64,000 nt of DNA from Aerococcaceae bacterium zg-252. GTDB lineage: Bacteria; Bacillota; Bacilli; Lactobacillales; Aerococcaceae. The position numbers and the translations under genes were made by a program. Positions 27,439 through 37,600 of the stretch are shown here, piece after piece. Every line of letters begins with the position of its first letter. Position 1 is the first letter of the stretch. The notes under the pieces were generated by a model. That model did not search any database. It was not told the DNA's origin and saw nothing but the letters and a program-made list of their open reading frames with translations. The DNA lies in NCBI GenBank assembly GCA_016237705.1, contig CP066204.1, positions 816,001-880,000 of the forward strand. Reading direction: 5' to 3'.

Positions 27439-27627
27439 TATGATAGGACAATGAAATACTTCACTCTCCATTTGTCATTATAGCCTATCTAAAAATGTTT
27501 TTGTATAACTTTTTCTCGGATTTTGAAATATTTTTTTAATAAGTAAAATTACGAATTACATTATAAGATTTTGATGAACAATAAATGAATAAAATTAAGA
27601 TTGAATGACAAAAAACAAGAATATGAA

Positions 27628-27656
27628 TATACATTAGATAGAATACTTGCTATAAT
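27628..27656 (+). promoter_or_regulatory. Candidate promoter of the PAP2 phosphatase gene
   Basis: TATACA (27628-27633) and TATAAT (27651-27656) have a 17-base spacer, 33 bases before the gene. Confidence 0.5.
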
Positions 27657-27688
27657 GTGACATGGCAGTATAGTCGAGGAGTGAAAGT

Positions 27689-28219
27689 ATGACTAATTAT
27701 GAATTATTATTAATGGATTGGATACGTCAGCATTTGCAATCGGAGTTCGTGCAAACAGTCTTAGTGTTTTTTACACGCATTGGCGACTTTGGTATTGTAT
27801 GGATTGCATTGACCGTCTTACTGATTTTATTTCAACGAACAAGACGTCTAGGGGTGACATTGTGCATTACTTTAGCATTGATGTTGATTATTAATAATGG
27901 TTTGTTAAAAAATATGATTGAACGAGCAAGACCTTGTCAAATACAAGAACAGGTGAAACTCTTAATTGAGTGTCCAAAGTCTTTTTCGTTTCCATCAGGA
28001 CATGCGTCATCAAGTTTCGCTGTATTTGGAGTTTTTTTATTTACTCCTAACATAAAATCATATTGGAAATGGGTGGTATTTATTTTAGCGAGTGTCATCG
28101 CATTTAGTCGGATTTATTTATTTGTCCATTTTCCAAGTGATATCTTGGTAGGTAGTATAGTCGGCATGTTGTTAGCATGGATAACGATTCACTGGATTAT
28201 GCCAAAGGTGAAAGTGTGA
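27689..28219 (+). CDS. PAP2-family membrane phosphatase
   Basis: The 176-residue polytopic protein has the complete phosphatidic-acid-phosphatase signature: KNMIERARP (K74 to P82), PSGH (102-105) and SRIYLFVHFPSD (140-151), with the catalytic histidines at 105 and 147. Likely substrates are lipid phosphates such as undecaprenyl pyrophosphate or phosphatidylglycerol phosphate; sequence does not decide. Seven bases separate it from the downstream exporter-like gene, so the two form an operon. Confidence 0.92.
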   Translation: MTNYELLLMDWIRQHLQSEFVQTVLVFFTRIGDFGIVWIALTVLLILFQRTRRLGVTLCITLALMLIINNGLLKNMIERARPCQIQEQVKLLIECPKSFSFPSGHASSSFAVFGVFLFTPNIKSYWKWVVFILASVIAFSRIYLFVHFPSDILVGSIVGMLLAWITIHWIMPKVKV

Positions 28220-28226
28220 GTATTCG

Positions 28227-29189
28227 ATGACACTATTTGAGCGAACTTTGAAAATGGTATCGGCGACTGTCATTGCGATTGTTGTGGCGACATTGCTTAA
28301 TTTATCCAATGTGTATGCTGCTGGTATCATTGCGATTTTAAGTTTATTGGATACACGGACAGATACAATAAAAATTGCACAGTCACGTTTAACGGCAACG
28401 GTTCTTTCAATTATACTGGCATGGGTTATTTTTTCAGTATTCGGATTTTCCATTCTTTCGTTTACTGTCTTTTTAACCATTTTCATTCCTATCAGTTATC
28501 GGCTAGGAATTCAAGCTGGGATTGCTCCTTGTTCGGTCTTAGTGACGCATTTTATTGCAGCGAACAGTGTCGCTTTACCGATGATGACCAATGCCTTATT
28601 GCTGATGTTTATCGGCACTTCATCTGCCTTATTATTGAACACTTGGATGTCTTCACAAACTAATCAATTACTGCAATTAAAAAGCGAAATAGATGAAGAG
28701 ATTAAGTTGGTGCTGTGTTTAATGGCTGAAACATTAAGTAAAGGTAGCCATGATATCAATGGTATTCAACAACATATTCGTAAGCTAAAACAAGCGATTA
28801 ATGTTGCACATCGTTTGGCTCTAAGAGAATATGATAATGCTGTCTTTCAAAAAGATGATTATTTATTGGAATATTTGTACATGCGTGAAAACCAAGTGTC
28901 GAATTTGGTTAACATGCTAGAGATTATGCGTAATATTCCTTTAGCAGTGCAACAAAGTCAGCAATTAGCTACACTTTTATATGAAACGGTCAATCAATTC
29001 GATGAACATAATACAGGGATTGAATTATTAGAGGGGATTGCGACATTGTTTCGCTATGTTCGCCAGTCCACTTTACCACAATCACGTATTGAATTTGAAG
29101 CGAGAGCTTTACTGTATACATTTCTAATGGAATTTAATCGCATGATTGAAATTAAACATGATTTTTATTTAATACGAAAAAACAAATAA
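28227..29189 (+). CDS. Aromatic acid exporter (FUSC/DUF939) family protein
   Basis: The 320-residue protein starts with about five hydrophobic helices (1-140), including the typical AAGIIAILSLLDTRTDTIK, followed by a soluble helical domain rich in long amphipathic helices. This is the layout of the ArAE/DUF939 family in Gram-positives. Its substrate is not known. It is co-transcribed with the PAP2 phosphatase; the amino-acid importer genes follow after 18 bases and may be in the same transcript. Confidence 0.82.
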   Translation: MTLFERTLKMVSATVIAIVVATLLNLSNVYAAGIIAILSLLDTRTDTIKIAQSRLTATVLSIILAWVIFSVFGFSILSFTVFLTIFIPISYRLGIQAGIAPCSVLVTHFIAANSVALPMMTNALLLMFIGTSSALLLNTWMSSQTNQLLQLKSEIDEEIKLVLCLMAETLSKGSHDINGIQQHIRKLKQAINVAHRLALREYDNAVFQKDDYLLEYLYMRENQVSNLVNMLEIMRNIPLAVQQSQQLATLLYETVNQFDEHNTGIELLEGIATLFRYVRQSTLPQSRIEFEARALLYTFLMEFNRMIEIKHDFYLIRKNK

Positions 29190-29207
29190 AAGAAAAGAGG
29201 AGATAAA

Positions 29208-30800
29208 ATGAAACGATTGATTCAATCGATAATGCTAGTGATTTCGCTGCTCGTTATTACGGGTTGTGGGCAATCAGCTAGTCAAACACAATCTAACCAA
29301 CCACCATTATTGGTAGGAATGGAAGCAGGGTATCCACCATACAATTGGACTCAACCAAATGATGCCAATGGAGCTGTACCAATTCAAGACTCGAGTGAAT
29401 TTGCGAATGGGTATGATGTTCAAATTGCTAAAAAAATTGGTGAAGCTTTAGGGCGTGAAGTTGTAGTGGTCAAAACGGAATGGGAAGGTTTATTGCCTGC
29501 CATTCAGTCCGAAAAAATTGATTTAATTATTGCTGGTATGTCACCGACTGCTGAACGAAAAGAAGTGATTGATTTTTCAGATTCATATTACGATGTTCAA
29601 TTTGCGTTAGTGATGATGAAAAATTCACCTTATGCTACGGCAACTGGTATAGAGGATTTAAAAGGAGCGACCGTAACAGGTCAGTTAGCTACATTACATT
29701 ATGATTTACTCACTCAAATTCCGAATGCGAATGTGGAACAAGCGATGAAAAGTTTTGCTGCGATGCGTGTAGCATTACAATCAGGTAAGATTGATGCCTA
29801 TATTTCTGAGATTCCAGAAGCTATTTCGGCAACTAATGCTTTACCAGAATTAACATATATTGTACCAAATCCTGGATTTGAAGCTCCTGAAGAAAATGCT
29901 CAAATTGGTATCGGTGTGAAAAAAGGTCGTACTGATTTATTGGGACAAGTCAATACAGCTTTAGCAAAAATTTCTAAGGACGAACGTTCTGAAATAATGA
30001 ATGCTGCTATTTTGAATCAGCCGTCAGAAAATGGCGAAGCAGCGTCTGGATTTATTCAAAATGCATTTAATATTTTTAAACAAAATTGGCCAGCCTATTT
30101 ACGTGGTACAGGTTATACTTTATTAATCTCATTAACTGGTACGATTATCGGTCTATTAATTGGATTAATGGTCGGTGTTATTCGTACGATTCCAGAATCG
30201 AAATCATTGTCTCAAAAATGGGTACTAAAAGTTGTTAATTTCTTACTTAATGCTTATATTACAATTTTCCGAGGCACACCGATGATTGTACAATCAATGG
30301 TTGTCTACTACGGTACAAGTATTTTATGGAATTGGCAATTAACGCCATTGAGTGCGGCATTCTTTATTGTATCAATTAATACTGGTGCTTATATTTCAGA
30401 AGTCGTACGTGGTGGGATTCTTTCGGTTGATAAAGGGCAGTTTGAAGCTGCACGAGCAATTGGCATGAGCCACTGGCAAACAATGCGTGAAATTGTGATG
30501 CCACAAGTATTTCGTAATATTTTACCGTCAGTAGGGAATGAGTTTGTCATCAATGTCAAAGATACTTCAGTATTAAATGTTATTTCGGTAAATGAGTTGT
30601 ACTTTACTTCAAGTACGATTGCAGGAAATAGTTTCCGCTACTTTGAAACATTCTTAATTACGGCTGTGATTTACTTTATCTTGACGGTGACAATTACGTG
30701 GATTTTACGTCGTCTTGAGAAACATTTAGACGGTTCTAGTGATTTTGTCTTAGTTGGTGGTAATCAAGATCAAGTGCATGCATTGAAAGGAGTTGAATAG
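29208..30800 (+). CDS. Amino-acid ABC transporter, substrate-binding/permease fusion
   Basis: The 530-residue fusion has a lipoprotein signal with lipobox VITGC (C20), an SBP family 3 domain (about 35-265, [11 protein letters not shown], then [13 protein letters not shown] and [14 protein letters not shown]), and a C-terminal HisM/GlnP-type permease domain (about 290-510) with the EAA-like loop [21 protein letters not shown]. Such fusions import glutamine, arginine or related amino acids. Specificity is not decided here. The paired ATPase gene starts one base after its stop. Confidence 0.93.
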   Translation: MKRLIQSIMLVISLLVITGCGQSASQTQSNQPPLLVGMEAGYPPYNWTQPNDANGAVPIQDSSEFANGYDVQIAKKIGEALGREVVVVKTEWEGLLPAIQSEKIDLIIAGMSPTAERKEVIDFSDSYYDVQFALVMMKNSPYATATGIEDLKGATVTGQLATLHYDLLTQIPNANVEQAMKSFAAMRVALQSGKIDAYISEIPEAISATNALPELTYIVPNPGFEAPEENAQIGIGVKKGRTDLLGQVNTALAKISKDERSEIMNAAILNQPSENGEAASGFIQNAFNIFKQNWPAYLRGTGYTLLISLTGTIIGLLIGLMVGVIRTIPESKSLSQKWVLKVVNFLLNAYITIFRGTPMIVQSMVVYYGTSILWNWQLTPLSAAFFIVSINTGAYISEVVRGGILSVDKGQFEAARAIGMSHWQTMREIVMPQVFRNILPSVGNEFVINVKDTSVLNVISVNELYFTSSTIAGNSFRYFETFLITAVIYFILTVTITWILRRLEKHLDGSSDFVLVGGNQDQVHALKGVE

Positions 30801-30801
30801 T

Positions 30802-31539
30802 ATGACACCTATTTTACAAGTCAATCATTTAAGTAAAGCATTTGGTGAGCGTGAAGTGCTAAAAGATATTCATTTTGCTGTCGAAAAAGGTGAAGTAGTG
30901 ACGATAATCGGCTCATCTGGTTCAGGAAAATCAACTTTATTACGGTGTTTAAATCTTTTAGAGGAGCCGAGTGGTGGCGAAATTCTGTATAAAGATGAAA
31001 ATGTCTTAGCACCTAAATATGATGTGAATAAATATCGTACGCATTTTGGTATGGTGTTTCAATCATTTAATTTGTTTAACAATTTAAATGTTTTAGATAA
31101 CTGTGTAGTGGGACCATTAAAAGTCTTAAAAGAAGATAGAGCAACGATTGAAGCTCGTGCAAAGCAATTTTTAAGTCAAGTGGGTATGGACGCTTATATT
31201 AATGCGAAGCCAAATCAATTATCGGGTGGACAAAAGCAACGTGTGGCGATTGCACGTGCCTTGACGATGCAACCAGATGTATTATTATTTGACGAACCAA
31301 CATCGGCACTTGACCCAGAAATGGTTGGTGAAGTATTAAAAGCGATGAAAGAATTGGCTCATACTGGTTTGACCATGATTATTGTGACCCATGAAATGGA
31401 ATTTGCACGTGAAGTCAGCGACCGTGTTGTCTTTATGGATCAAGGTGTGATTGCAGAAGAAGGGAAACCAGAAGAACTCTTTACGAATCCAAAAGAAGAA
31501 CGAACACGTCAGTTTTTAGAACGTTATTTAAATTCATAA
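30802..31539 (+). CDS. Amino-acid ABC transporter ATPase (GlnQ/ArtM type)
   Basis: The 245-residue polar amino-acid ABC ATPase has Walker [11 protein letters not shown]-loop [14 protein letters not shown], signature [15 protein letters not shown], Walker [16 protein letters not shown], and the switch histidine IVTHEM. It powers the upstream SBP-permease fusion. I chose the ATG at 30802, nine bases after AAGGAG; a TTG three codons earlier sits on that site. Its terminator lies at 31549. Confidence 0.95.
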   Translation: MTPILQVNHLSKAFGEREVLKDIHFAVEKGEVVTIIGSSGSGKSTLLRCLNLLEEPSGGEILYKDENVLAPKYDVNKYRTHFGMVFQSFNLFNNLNVLDNCVVGPLKVLKEDRATIEARAKQFLSQVGMDAYINAKPNQLSGGQKQRVAIARALTMQPDVLLFDEPTSALDPEMVGEVLKAMKELAHTGLTMIIVTHEMEFAREVSDRVVFMDQGVIAEEGKPEELFTNPKEERTRQFLERYLNS

Positions 31540-31548
31540 TCGAAAGCA

Positions 31549-31576
31549 AGTCAGACAGTGATGTCTGGCTTTTTTT
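31549..31576 (+). terminator. Terminator of the amino-acid importer operon
   Basis: AGTCAGACA pairs with TGTCTGGCT (one G-U), followed by seven Ts. Confidence 0.85.
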
Positions 31577-31577
31577 C

Positions 31578-31603
31578 AAAGTGGACGACAAGGCAACCAA
31601 GCT
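31578..31603 (+). repeat. Truncated 3' relic of the dispersed structured repeat
   Basis: AAAGTGGACGACAAGGC followed by CAACCAAGC matches the 3' arm of the family (GAAGTGGACGTCAAGCC, then CAACTCGTGC). No 5' half is present; the sequence begins directly after the preceding terminator T run. Confidence 0.5.
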
Positions 31604-31662
31604 AAAAAGTGCAAATCATGATATAATATATTGGCATGAATGAATAATTAAGAGGTGATACA

Positions 31663-32370
31663 ATGTTTCAAGATAAAGTTGTCGTGATTACTGGAGCGGC
31701 AAAAGGTATTGGGCGTCAAACTGCCATTCAATTTAAAGAGGCAGGTGCTAAAGTTTGTATATTTGATGTGTTGGATAATGATTATTTCATCGGAGATTTA
31801 GCGAACCAAAAAGACATCGACCGCTTTGTAGCAAAAGTTATTGCAGAATTTGGATATGTAGATTATATTGTTCACAATGCGTTGCCTGTAATGGTTGGCT
31901 TGGAAAATGGGAGCTATGACCAGTTTATGAATGCTTTACAAGTTGGGGTAGCAGCACCATTTTATTTAACGCAGCAATTACTACCTTATATGAGGAAAGA
32001 TGCAGCAATCGTCAATATTTCTTCGTCACGCTACGCACAAAGTCAAGCTAATACAGAAAGTTATGCAGCTGCAAAGGGTGGTATTTCAGCTTTAACGCAC
32101 GCCATGGCAGTGTCTTTAGCTGGTAAAGTGCGTGTCAATGCGATTGCTCCTGGGTGGATTAATACGACAGAAGAAGAGTTTGCAGGAGAAGATACTGAGC
32201 AAATACCAGTTAAACGTATAGGAACTCCAACGGATATTGCTAATTTAATCTTGTTTTTATGCTCTAAACAAAGTTCTTTCATCAATGGTGAAATTATTAC
32301 AGCTGACGGAGGAATGAATAAGCAGATGATTTATCATGGCGAATTTGGTTGGGAGTATCAGTTGAATTAA
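31663..32370 (+). CDS. Short-chain dehydrogenase/reductase
   Basis: The 235-residue classical SDR has cofactor motif TGAAKGIG (10-17), the NISSS catalytic serine region (118-122) and YAAAK (Y134 to K138). A C-terminal IITADGGMNKQM matches FabG-like proteins. The acidic residue after the second strand (FD at 34-35) hints at NAD(H) preference. The substrate is unknown. The ATG follows AGAGGTGA. Monocistronic. Confidence 0.92.
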   Translation: MFQDKVVVITGAAKGIGRQTAIQFKEAGAKVCIFDVLDNDYFIGDLANQKDIDRFVAKVIAEFGYVDYIVHNALPVMVGLENGSYDQFMNALQVGVAAPFYLTQQLLPYMRKDAAIVNISSSRYAQSQANTESYAAAKGGISALTHAMAVSLAGKVRVNAIAPGWINTTEEEFAGEDTEQIPVKRIGTPTDIANLILFLCSKQSSFINGEIITADGGMNKQMIYHGEFGWEYQLN

Positions 32371-32412
32371 AAAAGTAACCACATCAATCGTATCACTTAC
32401 ATTGATGTGGTT
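32371..32412. terminator. Bidirectional terminator
   Basis: AACCACATCAAT (32377-32388) pairs perfectly with ATTGATGTGGTT (32401-32412), with an A6 run on the left for the minus-strand gene. Confidence 0.75.
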
Positions 32413-32421
32413 AAATGTGTT

Positions 32422-33657
32422 TTATTCTGTTTTATCAGTTGAATTTCCTTTTATCCATTGGTCTAATGCTGCTAAGTGCGTTGCTAAACCAGAGGCAGCA
32501 GAAAAATCTTCCCAAGCTGTTTCAATTGAGTGTTGTAGTTTCATCCAACGATTTTTATGATAATCTAAATAGTTTTGACGACCAATTTGGATTAATTCAT
32601 TACTTAATGTTTCGTAAACGGATTTATAATCACTTGACGATTCATTATTTAAGTTTTGTAATTGCTTTACATAAGATAGAACATCTTTTGAAATATCATT
32701 GAGTGTAGTCGTGCCTGTTTGATTAAATAAGTCGAAACAATAATCAAAAAATTGAGATAATTCATCATTCGTATGCTTTTCAGTCCATTGTTTCAAAGTC
32801 TTATCAATCAGTTGACTGGTATCAGAAGTTGTTTCAGTAGTGGCAACATGATTATCTTGTATTTGCCAATTCATTATATCATGTTGGAAGATACTAATTA
32901 AATTACTTTTAACAATGATTGGTTCAACATCATGATACATCATTTGACCAACCACAGCATCTTCTGGAATATAACGTTTAATAATCGGTTTTAAGGCTTG
33001 ATATTGTGGCGACTGTAACGCTGCTTGAGTAAGGCCAGGGCTATCAAATAAATAGACAGTGACTAATCGTTCAGCATGGTCTTTGATTGCAGATAAACCA
33101 GCGTACAAAGCAAGATTCCCACCTTTAGAGTGTCCAGTAATGACAACAGGTAATGTGGTACTTTCTAGTGTGCGCTTGATATATTTGGCTGCATCAATTT
33201 GAGCAGGAATTGTTTCTTGATAAGCTAGTTTGAAATCTTCTTTCCAACCAATTAAAGTATCATCGGTTCCACGATAGGCAACCATTAATTGATTGGTCGG
33301 TAAAATCAATGTGCAAGCACAAAATTGTTTTTCAGTATCTTCATTAAAATTATGCTGAAAATTAGCCAATCCAATTTGCTGATAGCGGCTTGATTGAGCT
33401 ACTTGCATTAATAAATTATATCTATTTTTTGTGGCCATCATCGCGTTATCAACTTGATGTAATTTGGCATTCAAATCATAACTCTCTGCTAACTCTACTA
33501 AGTTATAGGGATTTTGAATGTCATAGGTCTCTGTTAAGTAATCATCAAAAGGTAAATAAATTAATTCATTCAATAATAAATAATCAATTTCGTTAATCGG
33601 TTCAATCTCGAAAGATTGCTTGCCGTATTCTTTTAAATAAGTAAATAAGTTTGGCAT
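32422..33657 (-). CDS. DUF2974 (Mbeg1-like) alpha/beta hydrolase
   Basis: The 411-residue protein has the nucleophile elbow GHSKGG (175-180, Ser177) and AYRGTDDTLIGWKEDF (127-142) typical of the DUF2974 family. The C-terminal 130 residues are helical. It has no signal peptide. Activity as an esterase or lipase is inferred from the fold. The gene stands alone on the minus strand, convergent with the SDR gene and divergent from rpsB. Confidence 0.9.
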   Translation of the reverse strand: MPNLFTYLKEYGKQSFEIEPINEIDYLLLNELIYLPFDDYLTETYDIQNPYNLVELAESYDLNAKLHQVDNAMMATKNRYNLLMQVAQSSRYQQIGLANFQHNFNEDTEKQFCACTLILPTNQLMVAYRGTDDTLIGWKEDFKLAYQETIPAQIDAAKYIKRTLESTTLPVVITGHSKGGNLALYAGLSAIKDHAERLVTVYLFDSPGLTQAALQSPQYQALKPIIKRYIPEDAVVGQMMYHDVEPIIVKSNLISIFQHDIMNWQIQDNHVATTETTSDTSQLIDKTLKQWTEKHTNDELSQFFDYCFDLFNQTGTTTLNDISKDVLSYVKQLQNLNNESSSDYKSVYETLSNELIQIGRQNYLDYHKNRWMKLQHSIETAWEDFSAASGLATHLAALDQWIKGNSTDKTE

Positions 33658-33803
33658 GTTATAATCCCTCGCTTTCTATTTAGTCGGCTATATTTTAGCT
33701 TAATAAAGGAATAAGTACAAGTAGATTGAATGTAGCGTATTCTGCCGTTGGGTTTGCATGGCTGGTTTCTAATTTGCGAATTTCAATAATCTTTCTTTTT
33801 TGC

Positions 33804-33832
33804 TTGCACTTCATTACAATTTCATGTACAAT
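33804..33832 (+). promoter_or_regulatory. rpsB promoter
   Basis: TTGCAC (33804-33809) and TACAAT (33827-33832) with a 17-base spacer; the transcript would start near 33840. Confidence 0.75.
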
Positions 33833-33839
33833 GATAAAC

Positions 33840-33952
33840 GGTGTTAAACCAATTCACACGAATTTTGATGCTGGATAGGTGCTTTGGATAAAGTTTGTCT
33901 GGCAGTTGACAAGTTCGGAGGAAAATAAAAACCAAATTGGAGGAATTTAATC
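33840..33952 (+). promoter_or_regulatory. rpsB 5' leader, possible S2 autoregulatory RNA
   Basis: The predicted leader of about 113 bases contains CCAATT (33849-33854), which can pair with AATTGG next to the AGGAGG ribosome binding site, and a second GGAGG-type site upstream. Ribosomal protein S2 controls its own operon in several bacteria; the fold here is only suggested. Confidence 0.4.
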
Positions 33953-34723
33953 ATGGCAGTTATTTCTATGAAACAATTGTTAGAAGCTGGTGTACACTTC
34001 GGACACCAAACACGTCGCTGGAACCCTAAAATGAAACGTTACATCTTTACTGAGCGTAATGGTATCTACATCATTGACTTACAAAAAACAGTTAAATTAG
34101 TTGATGAAGCATACAACTACATGCGTGAAGCAAGTGCTGACGGTAAAGTTGTTTTATTCGTAGGTACTAAAAAACAAGCGCAACAAGCGGTTGAAGAAGC
34201 GGCTCTTAAATCAGGTCAATACTTCATTAATCACCGTTGGTTAGGTGGATTATTAACTAACTGGGATACAATTCAAGGTCGTATCCGTCGCTTAAAAGCG
34301 ATTGAAAAAATGGCTGAAGATGGAACATTTGATGTATTACCTAAAAAAGAAGTTTTAGAAATTATGAAAGAACAAGATCGTTTAGAGAAATTCTTAGGTG
34401 GTATTAAAGAAATGCCAAGAATTCCTGATGTTATCTTTATCGTTGACCCACGTAAAGAACGTATCGCTGTTCAAGAAGCTCATAAATTAAATATTCCAAT
34501 CGTAGCGATGGTAGATACAAACTGTGATCCAGATGAAATCGATGTAGTTATCCCGTCTAACGATGATGCGATTCGTGCAATCAAATTAATTGCAAATGCT
34601 ATGGCTGATGCAGTTATCGAATCAAATCAAGGGGTAGTAGCAGTAGACGAATCTGAAGAAAGTTTAGATACAGAATTCTTCGATAACTTATTTGAAACAA
34701 AAGAAGAAGAATCTGCTGAATAA
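33953..34723 (+). CDS. rpsB: 30S ribosomal protein S2
   Basis: The 256-residue S2 has the conserved start [22 protein letters not shown], the [15 protein letters not shown] segment, the [12 protein letters not shown] strand and VDTNCDPD. It assembles late into the small subunit. The C-terminus is acidic. The ATG follows TTGGAGGAATTT. It is co-transcribed with tsf through a leaky terminator at 34743. Confidence 0.99.
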   Translation: MAVISMKQLLEAGVHFGHQTRRWNPKMKRYIFTERNGIYIIDLQKTVKLVDEAYNYMREASADGKVVLFVGTKKQAQQAVEEAALKSGQYFINHRWLGGLLTNWDTIQGRIRRLKAIEKMAEDGTFDVLPKKEVLEIMKEQDRLEKFLGGIKEMPRIPDVIFIVDPRKERIAVQEAHKLNIPIVAMVDTNCDPDEIDVVIPSNDDAIRAIKLIANAMADAVIESNQGVVAVDESEESLDTEFFDNLFETKEEESAE

Positions 34724-34742
34724 TTTCGCTAAAGCATAAACA

Positions 34743-34806
34743 AACATCTTAATACAGGAAGATTACCATAGGCTTCATTGGCTGGGACCTGTGTTAAGAT
34801 GTTTTT
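34743..34806 (+). terminator. Intra-operon terminator/attenuator between rpsB and tsf
   Basis: AACATCTTAATACAGG (34743-34758) pairs with CCTGTGTTAAGATGTT (34788-34803) around a 29-base loop, followed by TTTTT. It probably lowers tsf relative to rpsB, or tsf uses read-through. Confidence 0.8.
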
Positions 34807-34851
34807 AATTAAATAAATTAAGAAAACAATTTAAAAGGAGATAATAATACA

Positions 34852-35733
34852 ATGGCAATTACAGCTCAACAAGTAAAAGAATTACGTGATATGACTGGTG
34901 TTGGTATGATGGATGCTAAAAAAGCATTAGTAGCAACTGAAGGTGATATGGAAAAAGCAGTTGACTTTTTACGTGAAAAAGGATTAGCTTCAGCAGGTAA
35001 AAAAGCAGACCGTATTGCAGCTGAAGGTATGACGGCTACTCACGTTGACGGTAACACTGCTGCGTTAATCGAAGTTAATGCTGAAACTGACTTCGTTACT
35101 CGTAATGACCAATTCAAAACTTTAGTAGCAACTGTTGCTAAAGCAATCGCAGAAGGTAAACCAGCTGATTTAGATGCTGCATTAGCATTAACAGTAGACG
35201 GACAAACAGTTAATGAGTTAATCATCAACGCAATCAACACAATCGGTGAAAAAATCTCATTACGTCGTTTTGAATTATTTACAAAAACTGATGCTGATTC
35301 ATTCGGTACTTATATCCATACTGACGGTTCAATCGGTGTGTTAACATTAGTTGAAGGTACGACTGATGAAACAGTAGCGAAAGACGTTGCAATGCACGCA
35401 GCTGCGATGAATCCTAAATATGTAAGTCGTGATGAAGTATCTGAAGAAGATTACGCTCATGAAGAAAAAATTCAAACTGAAATCGCATTAAACGAAGGTA
35501 AACCAGCTAATATCGTTGAAAAAATGATTAAAGGTCGTATGAACAAATACTTAGCTGAAATCAGCTTAACTGAACAAGCATTTGTTAAAAACCCAGACCA
35601 AACAGTTGGTGAATATGCAGCTTCTAAAGGTGGTAAAGTTGTTAAATTCACTCGCTTCTTAGTTGGTGAAGGTATGGAAAAACGTCAAGAAAACTTTGCT
35701 GAAGAAGTAGCAGCACAAATGAATAACAACTAA
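34852..35733 (+). CDS. tsf: Elongation factor Ts
   Basis: The 293-residue nucleotide exchange factor for EF-Tu has an N-terminal UBA-like domain ([17 protein letters not shown]) and the core motif [15 protein letters not shown] that contacts the EF-Tu nucleotide site. It is of standard length. The ATG follows AAAAGGAGA. A terminator follows at 35754. Confidence 0.99.
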   Translation: MAITAQQVKELRDMTGVGMMDAKKALVATEGDMEKAVDFLREKGLASAGKKADRIAAEGMTATHVDGNTAALIEVNAETDFVTRNDQFKTLVATVAKAIAEGKPADLDAALALTVDGQTVNELIINAINTIGEKISLRRFELFTKTDADSFGTYIHTDGSIGVLTLVEGTTDETVAKDVAMHAAAMNPKYVSRDEVSEEDYAHEEKIQTEIALNEGKPANIVEKMIKGRMNKYLAEISLTEQAFVKNPDQTVGEYAASKGGKVVKFTRFLVGEGMEKRQENFAEEVAAQMNNN

Positions 35734-35753
35734 TTTTCTAGTTAGTTACATAT

Positions 35754-35787
35754 AAGTGGGTCATGTATTCATGTACCCACTTCCTTT
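35754..35787 (+). terminator. Terminator of tsf
   Basis: AAGTGGGT / ACCCACTT with inner CATG / CATG, followed by TCCTTT; the T run is poor. Confidence 0.65.
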
Positions 35788-35907
35788 ATGCCAATTTTTA
35801 CACATAGTGTGAGCCTTTTAAGTAGTGTGATAGTATTTTTAAATGATTTCTTTTATAATAAAAAAGATAGTAAAATGCTCGATATATCAAAGATAGGAGG
35901 AATTATG

Positions 35908-36630
35908 ATGACAGAACCTAAATATCGTCGTATTGTATTAAAATTATCTGGTGAGGCAATCGCAGGAGAAAAAGGATTTGGAATTAATCCCGAAGTTATT
36001 AAAGAAATGGTAACGGAAATTAAGCAAGTGTACGATTTAGGCGTTGAAATTGCAATTGTTGTTGGTGGTGGTAATATTTGGCGTGGTAATATCGGTAGTG
36101 AAATGGGTATGGACCGTGCACAAGCAGATTACATGGGAATGTTAGCTACTGTTATGAATGCCTTAGCATTGCAAGATGTATTAGAAAATAATGGTGTGCC
36201 AACACGTGTTCAAACATCTGTTGAAATGCGTCAAATTGCAGAACCATATATTCGTCGTCGTGCGATGCGTCATTTGGAAAAACATCGTGTGGTTATTTTT
36301 GCTGGTGGTACAGGGAATCCTTACTTTACTACGGATACGACAGCAGCATTGCGTGCAGCTGAGATTGAGGCTGATGTTATTTTAATGGCTAAGAACAATG
36401 TTGACGGTGTCTATAATGCAGATCCACGTGTTGATGTGAATGCAACAAAATTTGATAATTTAACGCATATGGACGTTATCGCTAAAGGATTGAAAGTAAT
36501 GGATTCAACAGCAAGTTCATTGAGTATGGACAATGATATTCCATTAGTTGTTTTCAATTTAAATGAGCCAGGTAATATTCGTCGTGTAGTATTGGGCGAA
36601 AATATCGGTACAACCGTTTATGGTAAATAA
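35908..36630 (+). CDS. pyrH: UMP kinase
   Basis: The 240-residue amino-acid-kinase-fold enzyme phosphorylates UMP to UDP for pyrimidine nucleotide supply. Motifs are [10 protein letters not shown] near the start, [25 protein letters not shown] and [14 protein letters not shown]. The second of two adjacent ATGs (35905 and 35908) is better spaced from GGAGG. Unusually, frr does not follow; a UDG-family gene is next. Confidence 0.98.
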   Translation: MTEPKYRRIVLKLSGEAIAGEKGFGINPEVIKEMVTEIKQVYDLGVEIAIVVGGGNIWRGNIGSEMGMDRAQADYMGMLATVMNALALQDVLENNGVPTRVQTSVEMRQIAEPYIRRRAMRHLEKHRVVIFAGGTGNPYFTTDTTAALRAAEIEADVILMAKNNVDGVYNADPRVDVNATKFDNLTHMDVIAKGLKVMDSTASSLSMDNDIPLVVFNLNEPGNIRRVVLGENIGTTVYGK

Positions 36631-36642
36631 TTAGGGGATACC

Positions 36643-37233
36643 ATGACTAATTCTGTTGAGGCAATCATTCAAGCGATTCAAATGGACGAACAAAATCAGT
36701 ATTATACTGAAAAAGGGGATATTCCATTATTTTCAATGCCAGAGTCTGCTCAAATATTGATTATTGGACAAGCACCGGGTATTAAAGCAATGGAACGACG
36801 TCGCTTTTGGGACGATTTAAGTGGGCAGCGTCTGCGTAAGTGGTTAGGGGTCTCAGATGAAATCTTTTACGAATCCCAACAATTTGCGATATTGCCATTA
36901 GATTTTTATTATCCAGGCAAGGGGAAAAGTGGTGATTTGCCACCACGAAAAGGATTTGCAGAAAAATGGCATCCAAAATTATTGCCGTTGTGCCCCGATA
37001 TTAAACTCACTTTATTAGTGGGGAGTTATGCTCAAAACTTTTATTTGGAAGAAGAAGCTAAGCCGAACTTGACCGAAACAGTGCGACATTATGAAGACTA
37101 CTTACCAAAGTACTTTCCATTGGTTCATCCGTCACCACGCAATGCGATTTGGCAGAAAAAGAATCCATGGTTTGATGCGGAAGTAGTGCCGGTGTTACAA
37201 GCATTAGTCGCTGAAATAATAAAAACTGAGTAA
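36643..37233 (+). CDS. Uracil-DNA glycosylase family protein
   Basis: The 196-residue protein has the UDG-superfamily pattern: motif 1 IIGQAPGIKAMERRRFWDD (about 36-54), LPLDFYYPGKGKSGDLPPRK in the middle, and motif 2 LVHPSPRN near 165-172. It may excise uracil or another altered base, but this subfamily is not biochemically assigned by me. It follows pyrH after 12 bases, so both are likely co-transcribed. A terminator follows at 37223. Confidence 0.85.
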   Translation: MTNSVEAIIQAIQMDEQNQYYTEKGDIPLFSMPESAQILIIGQAPGIKAMERRRFWDDLSGQRLRKWLGVSDEIFYESQQFAILPLDFYYPGKGKSGDLPPRKGFAEKWHPKLLPLCPDIKLTLLVGSYAQNFYLEEEAKPNLTETVRHYEDYLPKYFPLVHPSPRNAIWQKKNPWFDAEVVPVLQALVAEIIKTE

Positions 37234-37256
37234 CGCTGAAGTTGCTCAGTTTTTTG
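37223..37256 (+). terminator. Terminator of the pyrH unit
   Basis: AAACTGAGTAAC pairs with GTTGCTCAGTTT (one mismatch), followed by Ts. Confidence 0.8.
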
Positions 37257-37268
37257 TTATTTCAGAAG

Positions 37269-37538
37269 TTATTTTAAATGTCGAATTACGATAAGTGGGA
37301 GTGGAATGATACTGAGTGTACTAATAGCTAGCCAAATCAGTAGTAGTTGTTCTTGGTGCGTGATATTTAATATAGTACCGATGACTACTAGGATAAAAAA
37401 GTAATATTTTAGGTAATGGATACTTGACGCTTTTGATAGTTGTAGTAATTGCATAATTTGTTCCTTGAAACAATGTAAATAGAAACTCAGTAGAAAAAGC
37501 AATATAATAAATAGATAAAATAAGAGTGAAATAAACAT
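37269..37538 (-). CDS. Small membrane protein, unrecognised (89 aa)
   Basis: Three hydrophobic segments (about 3-22, 43-60 and 64-85) are separated by a short polar stretch with an amphipathic helix (HCFKEQIMQLLQLSKASS). The start at 37538 follows AGGAG at six bases; an earlier ATG at 37571 has no Shine-Dalgarno. It lies just downstream of 6S RNA on the same strand and has its own ribosome binding site. I do not recognise the family. Confidence 0.6.
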   Translation of the reverse strand: MFISLLFYLFIILLFLLSFYLHCFKEQIMQLLQLSKASSIHYLKYYFFILVVIGTILNITHQEQLLLIWLAISTLSIIPLPLIVIRHLK

Positions 37539-37576
37539 AGTGTTCTCCTTATGTGATACAAAAAATAGCATACTAA

Positions 37577-37600
37577 AAAAGCTGGCATAAAGCCAGCTAA
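37577..37600 (-). terminator. Terminator of 6S RNA
   Basis: On the minus strand GCTGGC / GCCAGC form a stem, followed by TTTTTTAGTATG. Confidence 0.8.
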
